Of a stretch of DNA of 64,000 bases, positions 11,741 through 21,723 are shown in pieces. Under the pieces are notes generated by a model. The model saw only the letters and a list, made by a program, of their open reading frames with translations, made no database searches and was not told where the DNA came from. The position numbers were made by a program, and so were the translations under genes. This DNA comes from Chaetoderma sp. LZ-2023a (Eukaryota; Mollusca; Caudofoveata; Chaetodermatida; Chaetodermatidae). The stretch is from the NCBI GenBank assembly GCA_034401795.1, contig CM067371.1:77971333-78035332 (forward strand), written 5' to 3'. How positions within the stretch are numbered: the stretch's first letter is position 1; every line of letters begins with the position of its first letter.

Positions 11741-11853
11741 AATGTCCATTTGCAGACCAAGAGAAGACTATTTTTGAAAATTTACCACTGGAATGACTGG
11801 CTCAATTGTTAAATTTTCAAAAATAGTCTTCTCTTTGTCTGCAAATGGACATT
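11741..11853. repeat. Type-A hairpin MITE, copy A1
   Basis: AATGTCCATTTGCAGACCAA with GAGAAGACTATTTTTGAAAA pairs almost perfectly with TTTTCAAAAATAGTCTTCTC and TGTCTGCAAATGGACATT. The whole 113 bp is one palindrome with the TGACTGGCTCAATTG tip. Confidence 0.85.
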
Positions 11854-11925
11854 TCTCAAAACCACTGCAGAAGCCATTTTTGGCTAAACAAATTGTATGC
11901 CTTTACTATTGAAGAAACAGTCTGA

Positions 11926-12013
11926 TGAATATTTTGAAACTAATTTGACTGGGCGCTGTTGCTCTGATAGGCAGCAACAGAACCCAGTCAAATTTGTTTC
12001 AAAATATTCAACA
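11926..12013. repeat. Type-B hairpin repeat, copy 3
   Basis: GAATATTTTGAAACTAATTT plus GACTGGGCGCTGTTGCT pairs with AGCAACAGAACCCAGTC plus AAATTTGTTTCAAAATATTC. Stem pairing extends through almost the entire repeat. Confidence 0.85.
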
Positions 12014-12208
12014 ACTTACCACTATAGTTATCTTGATATTGGGATTCTGGGCATTCATGGTTCGATCAATCGCAACATGGGCAAAGCGCTGGTGGAGCTA
12101 GAGATAGAAATCGATCCCGCTATATCGTGTACACATAACAAGACAGAAGCATATGTTCCGGTGGTGAAGGTAATAAACAAAGTAATGGTCAATAACTTGT
12201 AAACTCAC

Positions 12209-12309
12209 CAATGGTACCAATCATCACATTTATCACAGCCTATCATTGCGCTGCCATCATCAGCCATCTTACACATGGGGCAGATCCATACCTTCTGACC
12301 AGACTCATC
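12209..12309 (-). CDS. TAF3: TAF3 exon: first half of PHD finger
   Basis: A 101-bp exon lies between a TATCAG acceptor and a TG/GTGAGT donor. It begins in phase 0 and ends two bases into a tryptophan codon completed by the next exon. It encodes DESGQKVWICPMCKMADDGS followed by AMIGCDKCDDWYHW. These residues supply the first four zinc cysteines, the histidine, and the DDW motif that forms part of the methyl-lysine pocket in TAF3 PHD fingers. The order with the exons at 27092-29075 and 11471-11615 reproduces the vertebrate TAF3 C-terminus, ETV...W-I-C-P...C-P-K-C. Confidence 0.9.
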
Positions 12310-12448
12310 CTGATAAATAAAGACACATTTACTCAAACATGACTTGAGTGACATTCACGGGCATTTTAGGGCCATGAGACTAAAACAATTTAACCCTTTC
12401 AATGAAAAATCCCTGAAAAAGTGCATTCCGTACAATTTATAGCATATT

Positions 12449-12583
12449 TGGTTGGATATTTTGAAACTAATATGACTGGAAGTTATTGCTGCCTAATGCA
12501 GCAGTGTCTTTCAGTCATATTAATTTCAAAATATCCAGCAATGGCTTTCAGTCATATTAATTTCAAAATATCCAACAACTTTC
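12449..12583. repeat. Type-B hairpin with duplicated right arm, copy 4
   Basis: TTGGATATTTTGAAACTAAT and ATGACTGGAAGTTATTGCTGC pair with GCAGCAGTG and CAGTCATATTAATTTCAAAA. The right arm then repeats once more (TTTCAGTCATATTAATTTCA at about 12542-12561), so one left arm faces two right arms. Confidence 0.8.
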
Positions 12584-12678
12584 TTGTTTGTTTGCCCTGA
12601 GATTGAGATATGGGGAATTTATCAGTAAACAGGCTAATGATCAGAAATGATCAAGAACATTTTTATTTTCTTATAAAA

Positions 12679-12756
12679 AATGTCCATTTGCAGAGCAAGT
12701 CAACCATTACAGTGGTGAGATTTCTACAAATATTCTCTTGATCTGCAAATGGACAA
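12679..12756. repeat. Type-A hairpin MITE, short copy A2
   Basis: AATGTCCATTTGCAGA pairs with TCTGCAAATGGACAAT, and the inner TTTACCACTG core has been largely lost. Confidence 0.7.
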
Positions 12757-12840
12757 TGCTCAAGTCAATTATTGAAGGTCACCGGAGAGGACATTTTTAG
12801 GCAATGTGACTATTAAACCTTCTTCTGCAGTGGTCTTGAG

Positions 12841-12973
12841 AAATGTCTATTTGCAGGCCAAGAAGACTATTTTTGAAAATTTACCACTGGTATGCCTGGC
12901 TCGATAACCGAGCCAGTCCTTCCAGTGGTAACATTTTTTTAAAAGTCATCTCTTGGCATGCAAATGGACATTA
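12841..12973. repeat. Type-A hairpin MITE, copy A3
   Basis: The arms AAATGTCTATTTGCAGGCCA and TGCAAATGGACATT enclose AATTTACCACTGGTATGCCT. The nested tip CTGGCTCGATAACCGAGCCAG is itself palindromic. CTGCAGTGGTCTTGAG stands to the left, as in other copies. Confidence 0.85.
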
Positions 12974-13102
12974 AATAAGCAAACATTTTGAATTTCCTGA
13001 CCAAATTTGACCATAAAAGAGTTAAAAGTTATATATACCACATGTTCAAGAGATAATATGCTTAAAGGAGAATCTCCTGGTGAATGAAAGAAAATCTGAG
13101 AA

Positions 13103-14331
13103 ACAAGAGGCCCAAGGGCCTGTGACGCTCACCTGGACCATTAGCATTTGAAGCATTTGCATTTAAAGACACATGGTTCATTACATTAAACAAGATGGGG
13201 AAAATGTTCACAGGAAAAATCCACCAATCAAAATTCTGAATGGAAATTCTGGTGCCTATGATCATAGAATCATTTTAGCAGTTTGGTTGAAATTGCTCAA
13301 AGTAGTAAGGAGAAGAAGCAATTTGACAATTTCCGGGAAATTTCTAATAAAATGTAAGATTTTCACCCAAAAAATTGGATGAATCAAATTTCTGTATGCA
13401 AGTTCTAGAGCCTATGATCATAGGATGCTTTTGGCCAAATTTGCTTGAAATCAGTTAAGTTGACAACTAGAAGCAATTTGACAATGTCCGGTAAATTTGT
13501 CATAAAATCTAAGATTTTCTACCAAAAAATTGAAGAATCAAAATTCCTAATGGACGTTCTGGAGCCTACCACCATAGAATCCATCTAACCAAATTTGGTT
13601 GAAATATGTCACGCTGCTATGGAGGAGTAGGATTTTGACTATTTCTGATAAATTTTTCATTAAAATCTCAGATTTTGACCCAAAAAATTGACGAATCAAA
13701 ATTATGTATGGAGGTTCTGGAGCCCATCACCACAGGATCCTTTCAGCCGAATTTTGTTGAAATCGCTCAGAATGGTAAGAAGGAATTTGACAACTTCCTG
13801 TACATTTTTCATAAAATCTAAGATTTTCACCCAGAAACTCGATGAATCAAAATTCCGAATGGCAGTTCTGGAGCCCATCACCACAGGATCCTTTCTGCCA
13901 AATTTGGTTGAAATCGCTCAGAATGGTAAGAAGAAGTTTGACAATTTCCGGCACATTTTTCATAAAATCTCAGATTTTCAACCAAAAAATTGATGAATCA
14001 AAATTCTGAATGGAAGTTCTAGAGTCTATGGTCATAGGATCCTTTTAGCTAACTTTGGTTGAAATCGGTCAGAATGGTAAGGAGACGTAGCAATTTGACA
14101 ATTTCCGGTACATTTCTCATAAAATCTAAGACTCACCCTAAAAATTGATGAATCAAAATTGTGAATGGACATTCTGGTGCCTCTGACCATAGGGTACTTC
14201 CAGCCAAATTTGGTTGATATCGCCCAAGCGGTTAATGAGGAGTAGTTTTAAACCAAAAGTTGATGGATGGACAGATGACAGACGGTCGTCATGGCATAAG
14301 CTCACTTGGCCCTTCGGACCAGGTGAGCTAA
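13103..14331 (+). repeat. ACAAGAG cassette with 153-bp tandem units
   Basis: The cassette starts ACAAGAGGCCCAAGGGCCTG, with GCTCACCTGGACC next, and ends GGACCAGGTGAGCTAA. The two ends are inverted copies of one another. The interior is a tandem array whose GATGAATCAAAATTCTGAAT word recurs near 13378, 13531, 13690, 13841, 13992 and 14146 (about 153 bp). The right end carries GATGGACAGATGACAGACGG and the hairpin CTCACTTGGCC/GGACCAGGTGAG. Open frames inside are repeat artefacts. This is probably a non-autonomous mobile element of unassigned class. Confidence 0.85.
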
Positions 14332-14339
14332 CAATAGCA

Positions 14340-14887
14340 TGTTCACACTTAGTATAAAACAAGAATTTCGCGGAATTAAATGTCTTGCCTGTCGTGTTTG
14401 TCACAGTGTCATTGACCTTGTGACCTCGTGTTATCACGCTGCTTCCTACCATTATAGGTAACCATGTATTCAAATTTTGTTCAAATAGGATTAACCAATC
14501 CTGAAATATAAATGATTTGCTGAATGGAAAATATTAGTTGAAAAAAACTGCGGTAAAATAGCAAGGTCAGAATGACATTGACCTTTAACTTGGTGACCTC
14601 TATGGCACCATCCGGTATCTACTTGGTATAAGTAACCATGTACCCAAGTTGTGTTCCGTTAGGGTTAAGCAATCCCGAAATATAACCTGATAAGTTTTGC
14701 TAAACCTAAAAAATTAACATTGAAAAATAACAGTTTTGTAGAGGTCAGAATTACATTGACCTTCATTGTTGTGACTTCAGTGTCAGCATGCTGCTTCCTA
14801 ACATTATATGTAACAATGTATCCAAGTTTCATTCCAATAGGATTAATTAAATCCTTAAAGATAAGCCGAGCAGTTTTGCTAAATACA
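14340..14887. repeat. Degenerate array units of the AGGTCA type
   Basis: Three worn units carry ATTGACCTTNNNTTGTGACC, CATGCTGCTTCCTA, ATGTATCCAAGTTT and AATCCTGAAATATAA, the words of the array at 15490-16425. They appear to be its outlying copies, separated from it by the cassette start at 14888. Confidence 0.7.
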
Positions 14888-15475
14888 ACAAGAGCTCCGC
14901 AAACGGCGCATAATACCCCGCCATGATGACAAACCAATGAATGAGAGCTATCAGAAAATATTTCTTCCTCAGACCCATCAGACCAGTCATCCTTATAAAG
15001 TGTCAAAGCGATTCATTAAACGGTCAAGGACGTATCGTCCGGAAACCAATTTTCAAGATGGCTGCCGCTGACTGGCAGCCATATTAGATTTTGGATTATC
15101 GTAAATTTTGTTAAGTTTCTTCACCAGACACATTCCAACGACCCTAGGAAGTGATCTGATAAATGGTAATGGAGATATCATCCAGAAACAAACTTTCAAG
15201 ATGGCATCCCATGCCTGGCAGCCATCTTTGAGTTCGGATCATCGTCAATTTCGATAGGTTTCTTCCCCAGACCTAGTCCAACCACTCCATGAAGTTTCAA
15301 AGCAATCCGATGAACGGTAATGGAGTTATCATCCGGAAACCAATTTTCAATATGGCCAACAGTGGCTGGCGGCCATCTTGGATTTCAGATCATCGTCAAT
15401 TTCTATTTCAAACCACCCTATGAAATTTCAATGCGATCCGACAAATGGTAACTGAGTTATCATCCGGAAACCCGC
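14888..15475 (+). repeat. ACAAGAG cassette start with ATGGCC/TTTCGGATC units
   Basis: It starts ACAAGAGCTCCGC followed by CATAATACCCCGCCA. Units like those at 1-815 follow (TATCATCCGGAAACCA, TCAAGATGGC, GGCCATCTTGG). It ends at ACCCGCATGCCCACCCG, where the AGGTCA array resumes. Confidence 0.7.
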
Positions 15476-15489
15476 ATGCCCACCCGAAA

Positions 15490-16425
15490 AAACCCATAAT
15501 TTTGTATCAAGGTCACAGTGACCGTGACCATATGACTTCAGTGTCATCATGCTGCTTCCTAACAGCATAGGCAACCACATAGCCAGGTTTAGTTGCAACA
15601 GGATTAACTGATCCTGAAATATAAGCTGAAAATTTTTTGCTAAAAGCAAAAACTGAATGTTGAAAAAGCAGAGTTCTGTATCAAGGTCACAGTGACTTTG
15701 ACCTTGTGAACCCAGTGTCATTGCGCTGCTTCCAAACATTATAGGTAATTATGTATCCAAGTTTAGTTGAAATAGGCTTAACCAATCCTGAAATATAAGC
15801 TGAAAAGTTTAGCTAAACGCAACAACTTAATGTTGAAAAAGTACAGTTCTGTATCAAGGTCACCTTGACCTTTGAGCTTGTGATCACAAAATCATCATGA
15901 TGCTTCCTAACATTATAGGTAACATGTATCCAAGTTCAGTTGCAACAGGCTTAACTAATCCAGAAATATAAGCCGAGAGGTTTTGCTAAATGCAAAAACT
16001 TAATGTTGAAATAACAGAGTTCTGTATCAAGGTCACAGTGACCTTGACCGTTGACCTTGTGCCCCCAATATCATCATGTTTCTTCCTATCATTATAGGTA
16101 ACCATGTATCCAAGTTTAGCTGCAATAAGCTTAACCAATCCTGAAATATAAGCCAAGAAGTTTTGCTAAACGCAAAAACTTAATGTTGAAATAACATAAT
16201 TCTGTATCAAGGTCACAGACCTTAGACCTTGCGACGCCAACATCATCATGCTGCTTCCAATCATTATAGGTAAACATGTATCCAAGTTTAGTTCCAATAG
16301 GCTTAACCAATCCTGAAATATAAGCTGTGAAGTCTTGCTAAACGCAGAACCTTAATGTTGACGCCGCCGCAGTCTCCATCGGAAAAGTGATACCTATGTC
16401 TCGCTTTCTGCTTCGCAGGCAAGAC
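15490..16425. repeat. Satellite array, 175-bp units, with nuclear-receptor motifs and closing hairpin
   Basis: The word TATCAAGGTCACAGTGACCT recurs near 15507, 15678, 15855, 16026 and 16205. Each is followed by CATGCTGCTTCCTAACATTA, ATGTATCCAAGTTTAGTTGC and CTGAAATATAAGC. The last unit runs into GACGCCGCCGC and GTGATACCTATGTCTCGC with a hairpin of TGTCTCGC and GCAAGACA (16400-16427). That is the same kind of closing end as in other cassettes, with a different sequence. Confidence 0.85.
16030..16044. promoter_or_regulatory. Perfect ERE-type palindrome in satellite unit
   Basis: AGGTCACAGTGACCT matches the inverted-repeat-3 consensus exactly, and TGACCGTTGACCTTG immediately after it adds further half sites. 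The site recurs with the array, so it may be inherited by descent and not by selection. Confidence 0.45.
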
Positions 16426-16429
16426 AATG

Positions 16430-16773
16430 AAGGTTTATATTTGTTAACATCATACCGAAAGCAATATTAGAACCAGAAATGTGGTTGTAATGCAACCATG
16501 AAGCTCGAATTATGACTGCAATGAACTATGAAGCTTGACTTCAAACATAAAATAAATATCGAAGGCGTATCAATACACTTATCAATGACCATGACCTCTG
16601 ACCCCCAAAGTAATTGTCTCATCCCCTATCATTAGCAAGTGTCCTCGTTTGGATGCAGTATAATTAACACAACATGAGACACGAACTCCTAAGTTGAGGC
16701 AAAAGCAAAATGTTAGTGTTGAGAAAAGTTGTATCTTTATCATACTGAACGTGACCTCTTGATGTCATGGTGA
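16430..16773. other. Non-coding spacer with worn array units
   Basis: ATGACCTCTGACCCC near 16587 and GTGACCTCTTGATGTCA near 16749 are single worn units of the array type. I see nothing else. Confidence 0.5.
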
Positions 16774-18850
16774 TTGTGTCATGTCATGTTATTATACGGA
16801 AGGATGTGTCTGAATGGGGAGAAAGATGACACCTTCACGCCGGTCTCCTCCGTAAGTACCAACTTTGTTGGGAAACTAAGTCATCAAGGATTGCGGGCCG
16901 ACATCAGCATACAGAGGCAACTCTGTGATTATGTCTATCCTTCTTCAAACAAAAAACTGTGCTCGACATCCAGCACCATAGGTGTTCTTAAAAACAACAA
17001 AACTAGGTATACTGACGACCCTCTAGTAGTAAAACTGTCAGCAGAGCAGAAAGCGTTACGGCTGCGCATCTATCAGTGGCCAAAATGAAGACCGAACCAA
17101 ACTACGCCGGGAGCGCAATATTATTCTGCGCCACATTAGCGACTCCCTAGCAGATGAAATCACTGCCACAGATGACTGTCACAAAATGTTTCTGGCAGCC
17201 CGAACCTTGAGAGTTCCTGACTACACACCACCACTCACTGTACACAACTCTGAAGAACACTTTATCGGGACTGACCAGGGATACTAGGTATACTGACGAT
17301 CCTCTAGTAGTAAAACTGTCAGCAGAGCAGAAAGTGTTACGGCTGCGCATCTATCAGTGGCCAAAATGAAGACCGAACCAAACTACGCCGGGAACGCAAT
17401 ATTATTCTGCGCCACATTAGCGACTCCCTAGCAGATGAAATCACTGCCACGGATGACTGTCACAAAATGTTTCGGGCAGCCCATTCCTTGAGAGTTACTG
17501 ACTACACACCACCACTCGCTGTACACAACTCTGAAGGACACTTTATCGGGACTGACCAGGGAAAAGCTGAGGCGACCCGAGAATGGTTCAAGGAACAGTT
17601 CACTGACAACGATGATGAGCCTTTGCACCCATTCTCAGGAGACCCCAGGCCATTACTAACACCAATTAAAACAGCAGACGTTGAGAAGGCACTTAAAGCC
17701 CTGACAAATGGACATGCATCTGGACCTGATGGCATGAGCAATGAACTACTCAAATATGCAAGTGACATTATCTCAAAACCCATCACGCACCTAATCAATT
17801 CAGCTTTTATGCACCACCTTCCCATCGACGCTGTAGGCCAAGGCACCCTTATCGCACTACCCAAGCCCAAGAAGCCACCTGGTCCCCCAGCCAATCTGCG
17901 GCCCATTGTGCTCCTCAACAGCACACGGAAAATCCTATCCAATATTACGCTATGCCGCATCCGAGACAAGATCGATTACTTCACCGGATCATGTCAGTGG
18001 CTTCAAACGTGGACGCAGCTGCACAAACATTGTATGGGCTCAACGTATGCTTGTGTCGGTGATCATGTCCAAACACTGGGACTTCCACAAAATGGGCATT
18101 GACATGTCACGAGCCTTTGACACAATTAAACGCTCAAAGATCCTAGATGTACTACGTCAGGCCAGTTACAATGAAGATGAGCTACGACTAGTGAGACTAC
18201 TGTTTGCAGACACCAAGCTGAGAGTAAGAGTCAAGTCAGTGAAGTCTGTAGAGTTTGAGACATCAATTGGCTTCCCACAGGGAGATGGTCTAATTCCGGT
18301 GCTTTTCACCCGCTACCTTGCTGCCACATTGAAATCTGTGCGGGAAAGTTCCACAAGACCAAACCCCCCAGTGCCAATACTGGGTATGCTGCTAGAGATG
18401 GAATATGCCGACAATGTGGACTTCATAGACGAGGAAAAGATACCTCTTGATGAACTTCTCCCAATAGCCGCAAGCAAACTAAAAATTGAGAATCTCTTTA
18501 TGAATGAATCCAAAACAGAGTTCACCCACATATACCTATCGACTATAGAAAATGATGACCCACAAGATGCGTAATACGTCGCCGCTGTCTGTAAAAGTCA
18601 CCCAGCAAAGATGGTCCATGTTTGGCTATGTACTAAGGATGCCCGAAGAGACACCAACACAGAGACCTGGAATTCGCCATACTCGGAGAGGATGTCATTG
18701 CATAAATCTGCTAAGCGTACTATGAGGTGACCTCAAGATAACAGGACTCGGTACAATCAAGTCAAGAATGGACCTGAGGAAGCTAAGGATTTCGGCTGAG
18801 GACACGACATAGTGGGCAAAAGCGAACTGATTGCAGCTGTAGGATGTTTC
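16774..18850 (+). pseudogene. Non-LTR retrotransposon reverse transcriptase, broken
   Basis: The upstream part reads KLSAEQKALRLRIYQ and RRERNIILRHISDSLADEIT in shifting frames. The RT domain begins with TNGHASGPDGMSNELLKYAS (about 17705-17765) and continues LRPIVLLNSTRKIL. A frameshift near 17990 leads to SGFKRGRSCTNIVWAQRML, KMGIDMSRAFDTIKRSKIL (palm motif A) and GFPQGDGLIPVLF. The catalytic box reads YADN where YADD is expected (about 18405-18420), so one metal-binding aspartate is lost. After a stop at 18572-18574 the frame WSMFGYVLRMPEETPTQRPG shows the worn C-terminal part. A 281-bp tandem duplication lies inside. No endonuclease domain is visible. The clade is not assigned. Confidence 0.85.
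17002..17563 (+). repeat. 281-bp tandem duplication inside the RT relic
   Basis: ACTAGGTATACTGACGA begins at 17002 and again at 17283. The two copies differ at only a few bases up to GGGACTGACCAGGGA. The duplication is young compared with the surrounding decay and breaks the frame. Confidence 0.9.
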
Positions 18851-18899
18851 TGCTGCTACAGCCACAGAATACAGTAATCATACATACATGTGTCTGAAT

Positions 18900-20440
18900 G
18901 TGGGCCACGTATGCATAAGATATAAACTCCTAAGTTGAGTTAAACTCAAAATGTTAGTTTTAGATAAAGACTAGGTTTTAGCAGGGAAACAGTGATCTTG
19001 ACCTTTGACATTTTGACTCCAAGGTCTCGTGTGCCATTCCCACTCATGATAAAGAAGCATGTGTCCGGTATGGCTAAGCAAACATGAGATATAAACAGTC
19101 GAGCTAAACACAAAACGTTACCGCTGAAAAAAAGGTTTTTCCTAAGATCACAATGACCTTGGACCTTTTGACCCCAAAGGATATTGTCATTATAAGGAAT
19201 CAAGTGTTTAAGTTTGGGATGATGAACCAATCATGAGATATGAACTACTAAGTTGAGCTAAACGCAAAATGTTAATGCTGAAAAAACAGTCATTTAACAA
19301 TATCAAAATAATATTGACCGTTGACCATGTAACCCAAAGGTCATTGTGTCATGCACTCTCCTTATAAAGAAGCATCTGTCCAAGTTTGTGTGCAGGAGGA
19401 TTAATCATACATGAGATATTAACTGCTGAGCTGAGCCAAACACAAAATGTTAATGGTGAAAAAAACCTTTTACGAATTTCACAATAACCTTGTCGTTTTG
19501 ACCCCAACATCATTGTGTGATGCCCTCCAATTATAAGGAAGTAATAGTATGTGTACATGGTTTGGTTCAGTATACTTAACCAAAGATGAAATATGAACTG
19601 CTATGTTGAGCTAATGGCAAAACGTTAATATTGAAAAAGCAAAGTTGACCAAGCGCCCTTGACCGTGGACCATTTGACCCATTATACGGAAGCATGTATC
19701 CAAGTTTGGGTATAATTAACCACAGTTCAAATATGAACTGTTAAGTCGAACTAAACGGAAAATGTTAATGTTGAAAATACAAAGTTTTACCAAGTTCACA
19801 ATGACCTTTCCCTTTGACCCCACAATTATTGTGTAATGCTCTGTCATTGTAAAGTAGCATGTGTCCAAGTTTAGGTCCAGTATGCTTAACCCAAGGTGAG
19901 ATATAAACTGCTAAGTTGGGCTAAATAGAAAATGTTAATGGAAAAAACCCCAAGGTTTTTTTTTACCAATGTCATAATGAACTTTGACCTTTTGACCCTG
20001 TCATTATATGATGCTGTGTCATTATAAGGAAGCATGTGTCCAAGTTTGGGTCCAGTGTCCTTAACCAAACATGAGACATAAAAAGAAAAGTTGAGCTAAA
20101 TGGAAAATGTTACTGTTGAACAAAACCAATGTTTTTACCAAGATCACAGTGACCTTGAGCTTTGACCTTAGCTCATTGTGTCATGCCAGGTCAATATAAG
20201 GAAGCATGCATCCAAGTTTGGGTCCAATATAATTAGCCAAACATGAGATATAAACAGAAAAGTTGAGCTAAATGGAAAATGTTAATGTTGAGATACCCAA
20301 GGTTTTTGCCAAGGTCACAGTGACGTTGACCTTTGACCTTTTGACACAATGCTCATCGTGTGATGCCATGTCATTATAACGAATGTGTCCAGTACGATTA
20401 ACCAAACATGAGATATAAATATAAAAGTTGAGCTAAATGC
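18900..20440. repeat. Satellite array, about 175-185 bp units, TGACCTTTTGACC type
   Basis: Seven to eight units carry AATGACCTTNNNCCTTTTGACC, ATTGTGTCATGCC, TATAAGGAAGCATGTGTCCA, AACCAAACATGAGATATAAA and AGTTGAGCTAAACGCAAAAT. The array is related to, yet distinct from, the one at 15490-16425. It ends near GACAACGCAGCTTGCAGCAC. Minus-strand frames over it are repeat artefacts. Confidence 0.85.
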
Positions 20441-20444
20441 AAAT

Positions 20445-20989
20445 TAGACAACGCAGCTTGCAGCACCACCGCTGCAGGACGACAACGTGCAGGGTATCAC
20501 AATAACTCATTTCACTTCATAAAATCGAGCTGAAAATGGTCAATAAAAACATTTACTAAGTATTAGTAATAAGGATAGATATTTAATGGTAAAGATATCT
20601 CAATAAAATTGAAATTATTTTTTGGGAAACAGAAGCTGCTAAACATCAGAAAAGAATGGCCTTTGAGATATCTCCTCAAAGTTCAGCTCATATATGCCAT
20701 ACATCACATTGAGGGTAAAATTAAGCATTTTCATCACACCAAATTGTGTAATAACACGGGAGCCAATTGCACAAAATGTATAGGTGTGCTAGAATTCTGA
20801 ATAGCTTCTTTCAAATCCCTGTAACCTTTAAGTCGCCCAAAAACAGCTTTTGTTGTGATCTTGAGAAATGTCCATTTGCAGACCAATGTATGATTAGTTT
20901 TGAAAATTTACCACAGGAAAAGCCTGACCAAAAATTGGGATGCTTCGCCCACAACCCATAATAACTGTATGCATGTAAAGTTTCACTAT
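20445..20989. other. Spacer with one half of a type-A hairpin
   Basis: TGTGATCTTGAGAAATGTCC, then ATTTGCAGACCAATG and TTGAAAATTTACCAC at about 20855-20913, form the left arm of a type-A MITE with no right arm before the large element at 20990. The MITE was probably cut by insertion or deletion. The remainder is unassigned. Confidence 0.55.
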
Positions 20990-21297
20990 AGTAGGGTTCA
21001 CTATGTATTTTCGTTCAGAATTTTTGTGGATTTGTAACACTATATATTTTTGGAAAGCATTTTATATGCCAGTTTCAAAAACCAATGTTTGCATTTGCAT
21101 AAATGCCTTCATGGCGGCCATCTTGAATTTTCAAAATGGCCACCATCTAAATCCTTCGAAATCCAATATATCTGCAACCATGTACCCTAAATTCACAATT
21201 TTGATGTCTATATCTAGGTTTTCTGGGTCAACGAATGCATTGGTAACATTTATAATAAACTTCAAGTGCCAGAAATAATGTTTTGGTTGATAAGTCC
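20990..21297 (+). repeat. Left terminal inverted repeat of the 5.7 kb element
   Basis: It pairs with 26416-26733, from AGGGTTCACTATGT at the outer edge to ATGTTTTGGTTGATAAGTCC at the inner edge. It holds a nested ATGGCGGCCATCTTGAA / TTTTCAAAATGGCCACCAT palindrome. Confidence 0.85.
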
Positions 21298-21723
21298 CAA
21301 AATAATAAGCAATTCTCACACAACATCTGCAAATGTCGCACCTTTTATCTAAATCAATATTTGTTACAATATTTAACGGTAACAGTAGCCCATAGTAATC
21401 CTATAGAGGGGATAGAATTACGATATAGCCCAATGGCCTGTTATCTACGTAATCACATTGTCATCATGTTTATTAATAAACATATTATGACAGAGTATGT
21501 ATATGGTGAGCGGCGTGTCACAATTTTACAATAATGGATGGCCCAGGGTAATTTTCAAATTCACCAGCAAAAGTAAACTGAAAGCAAATTTTTGCAGAAA
21601 AGTTGTTCAAATGATTATCTGCTCATAGATTTGCAATAAGCATAATCAGACAGCAATAATCTTCAGGATTATCGTTTGTAATCTTGCAATAAGCATTGAT
21701 CAAATATATTTTGTCATCAAATC

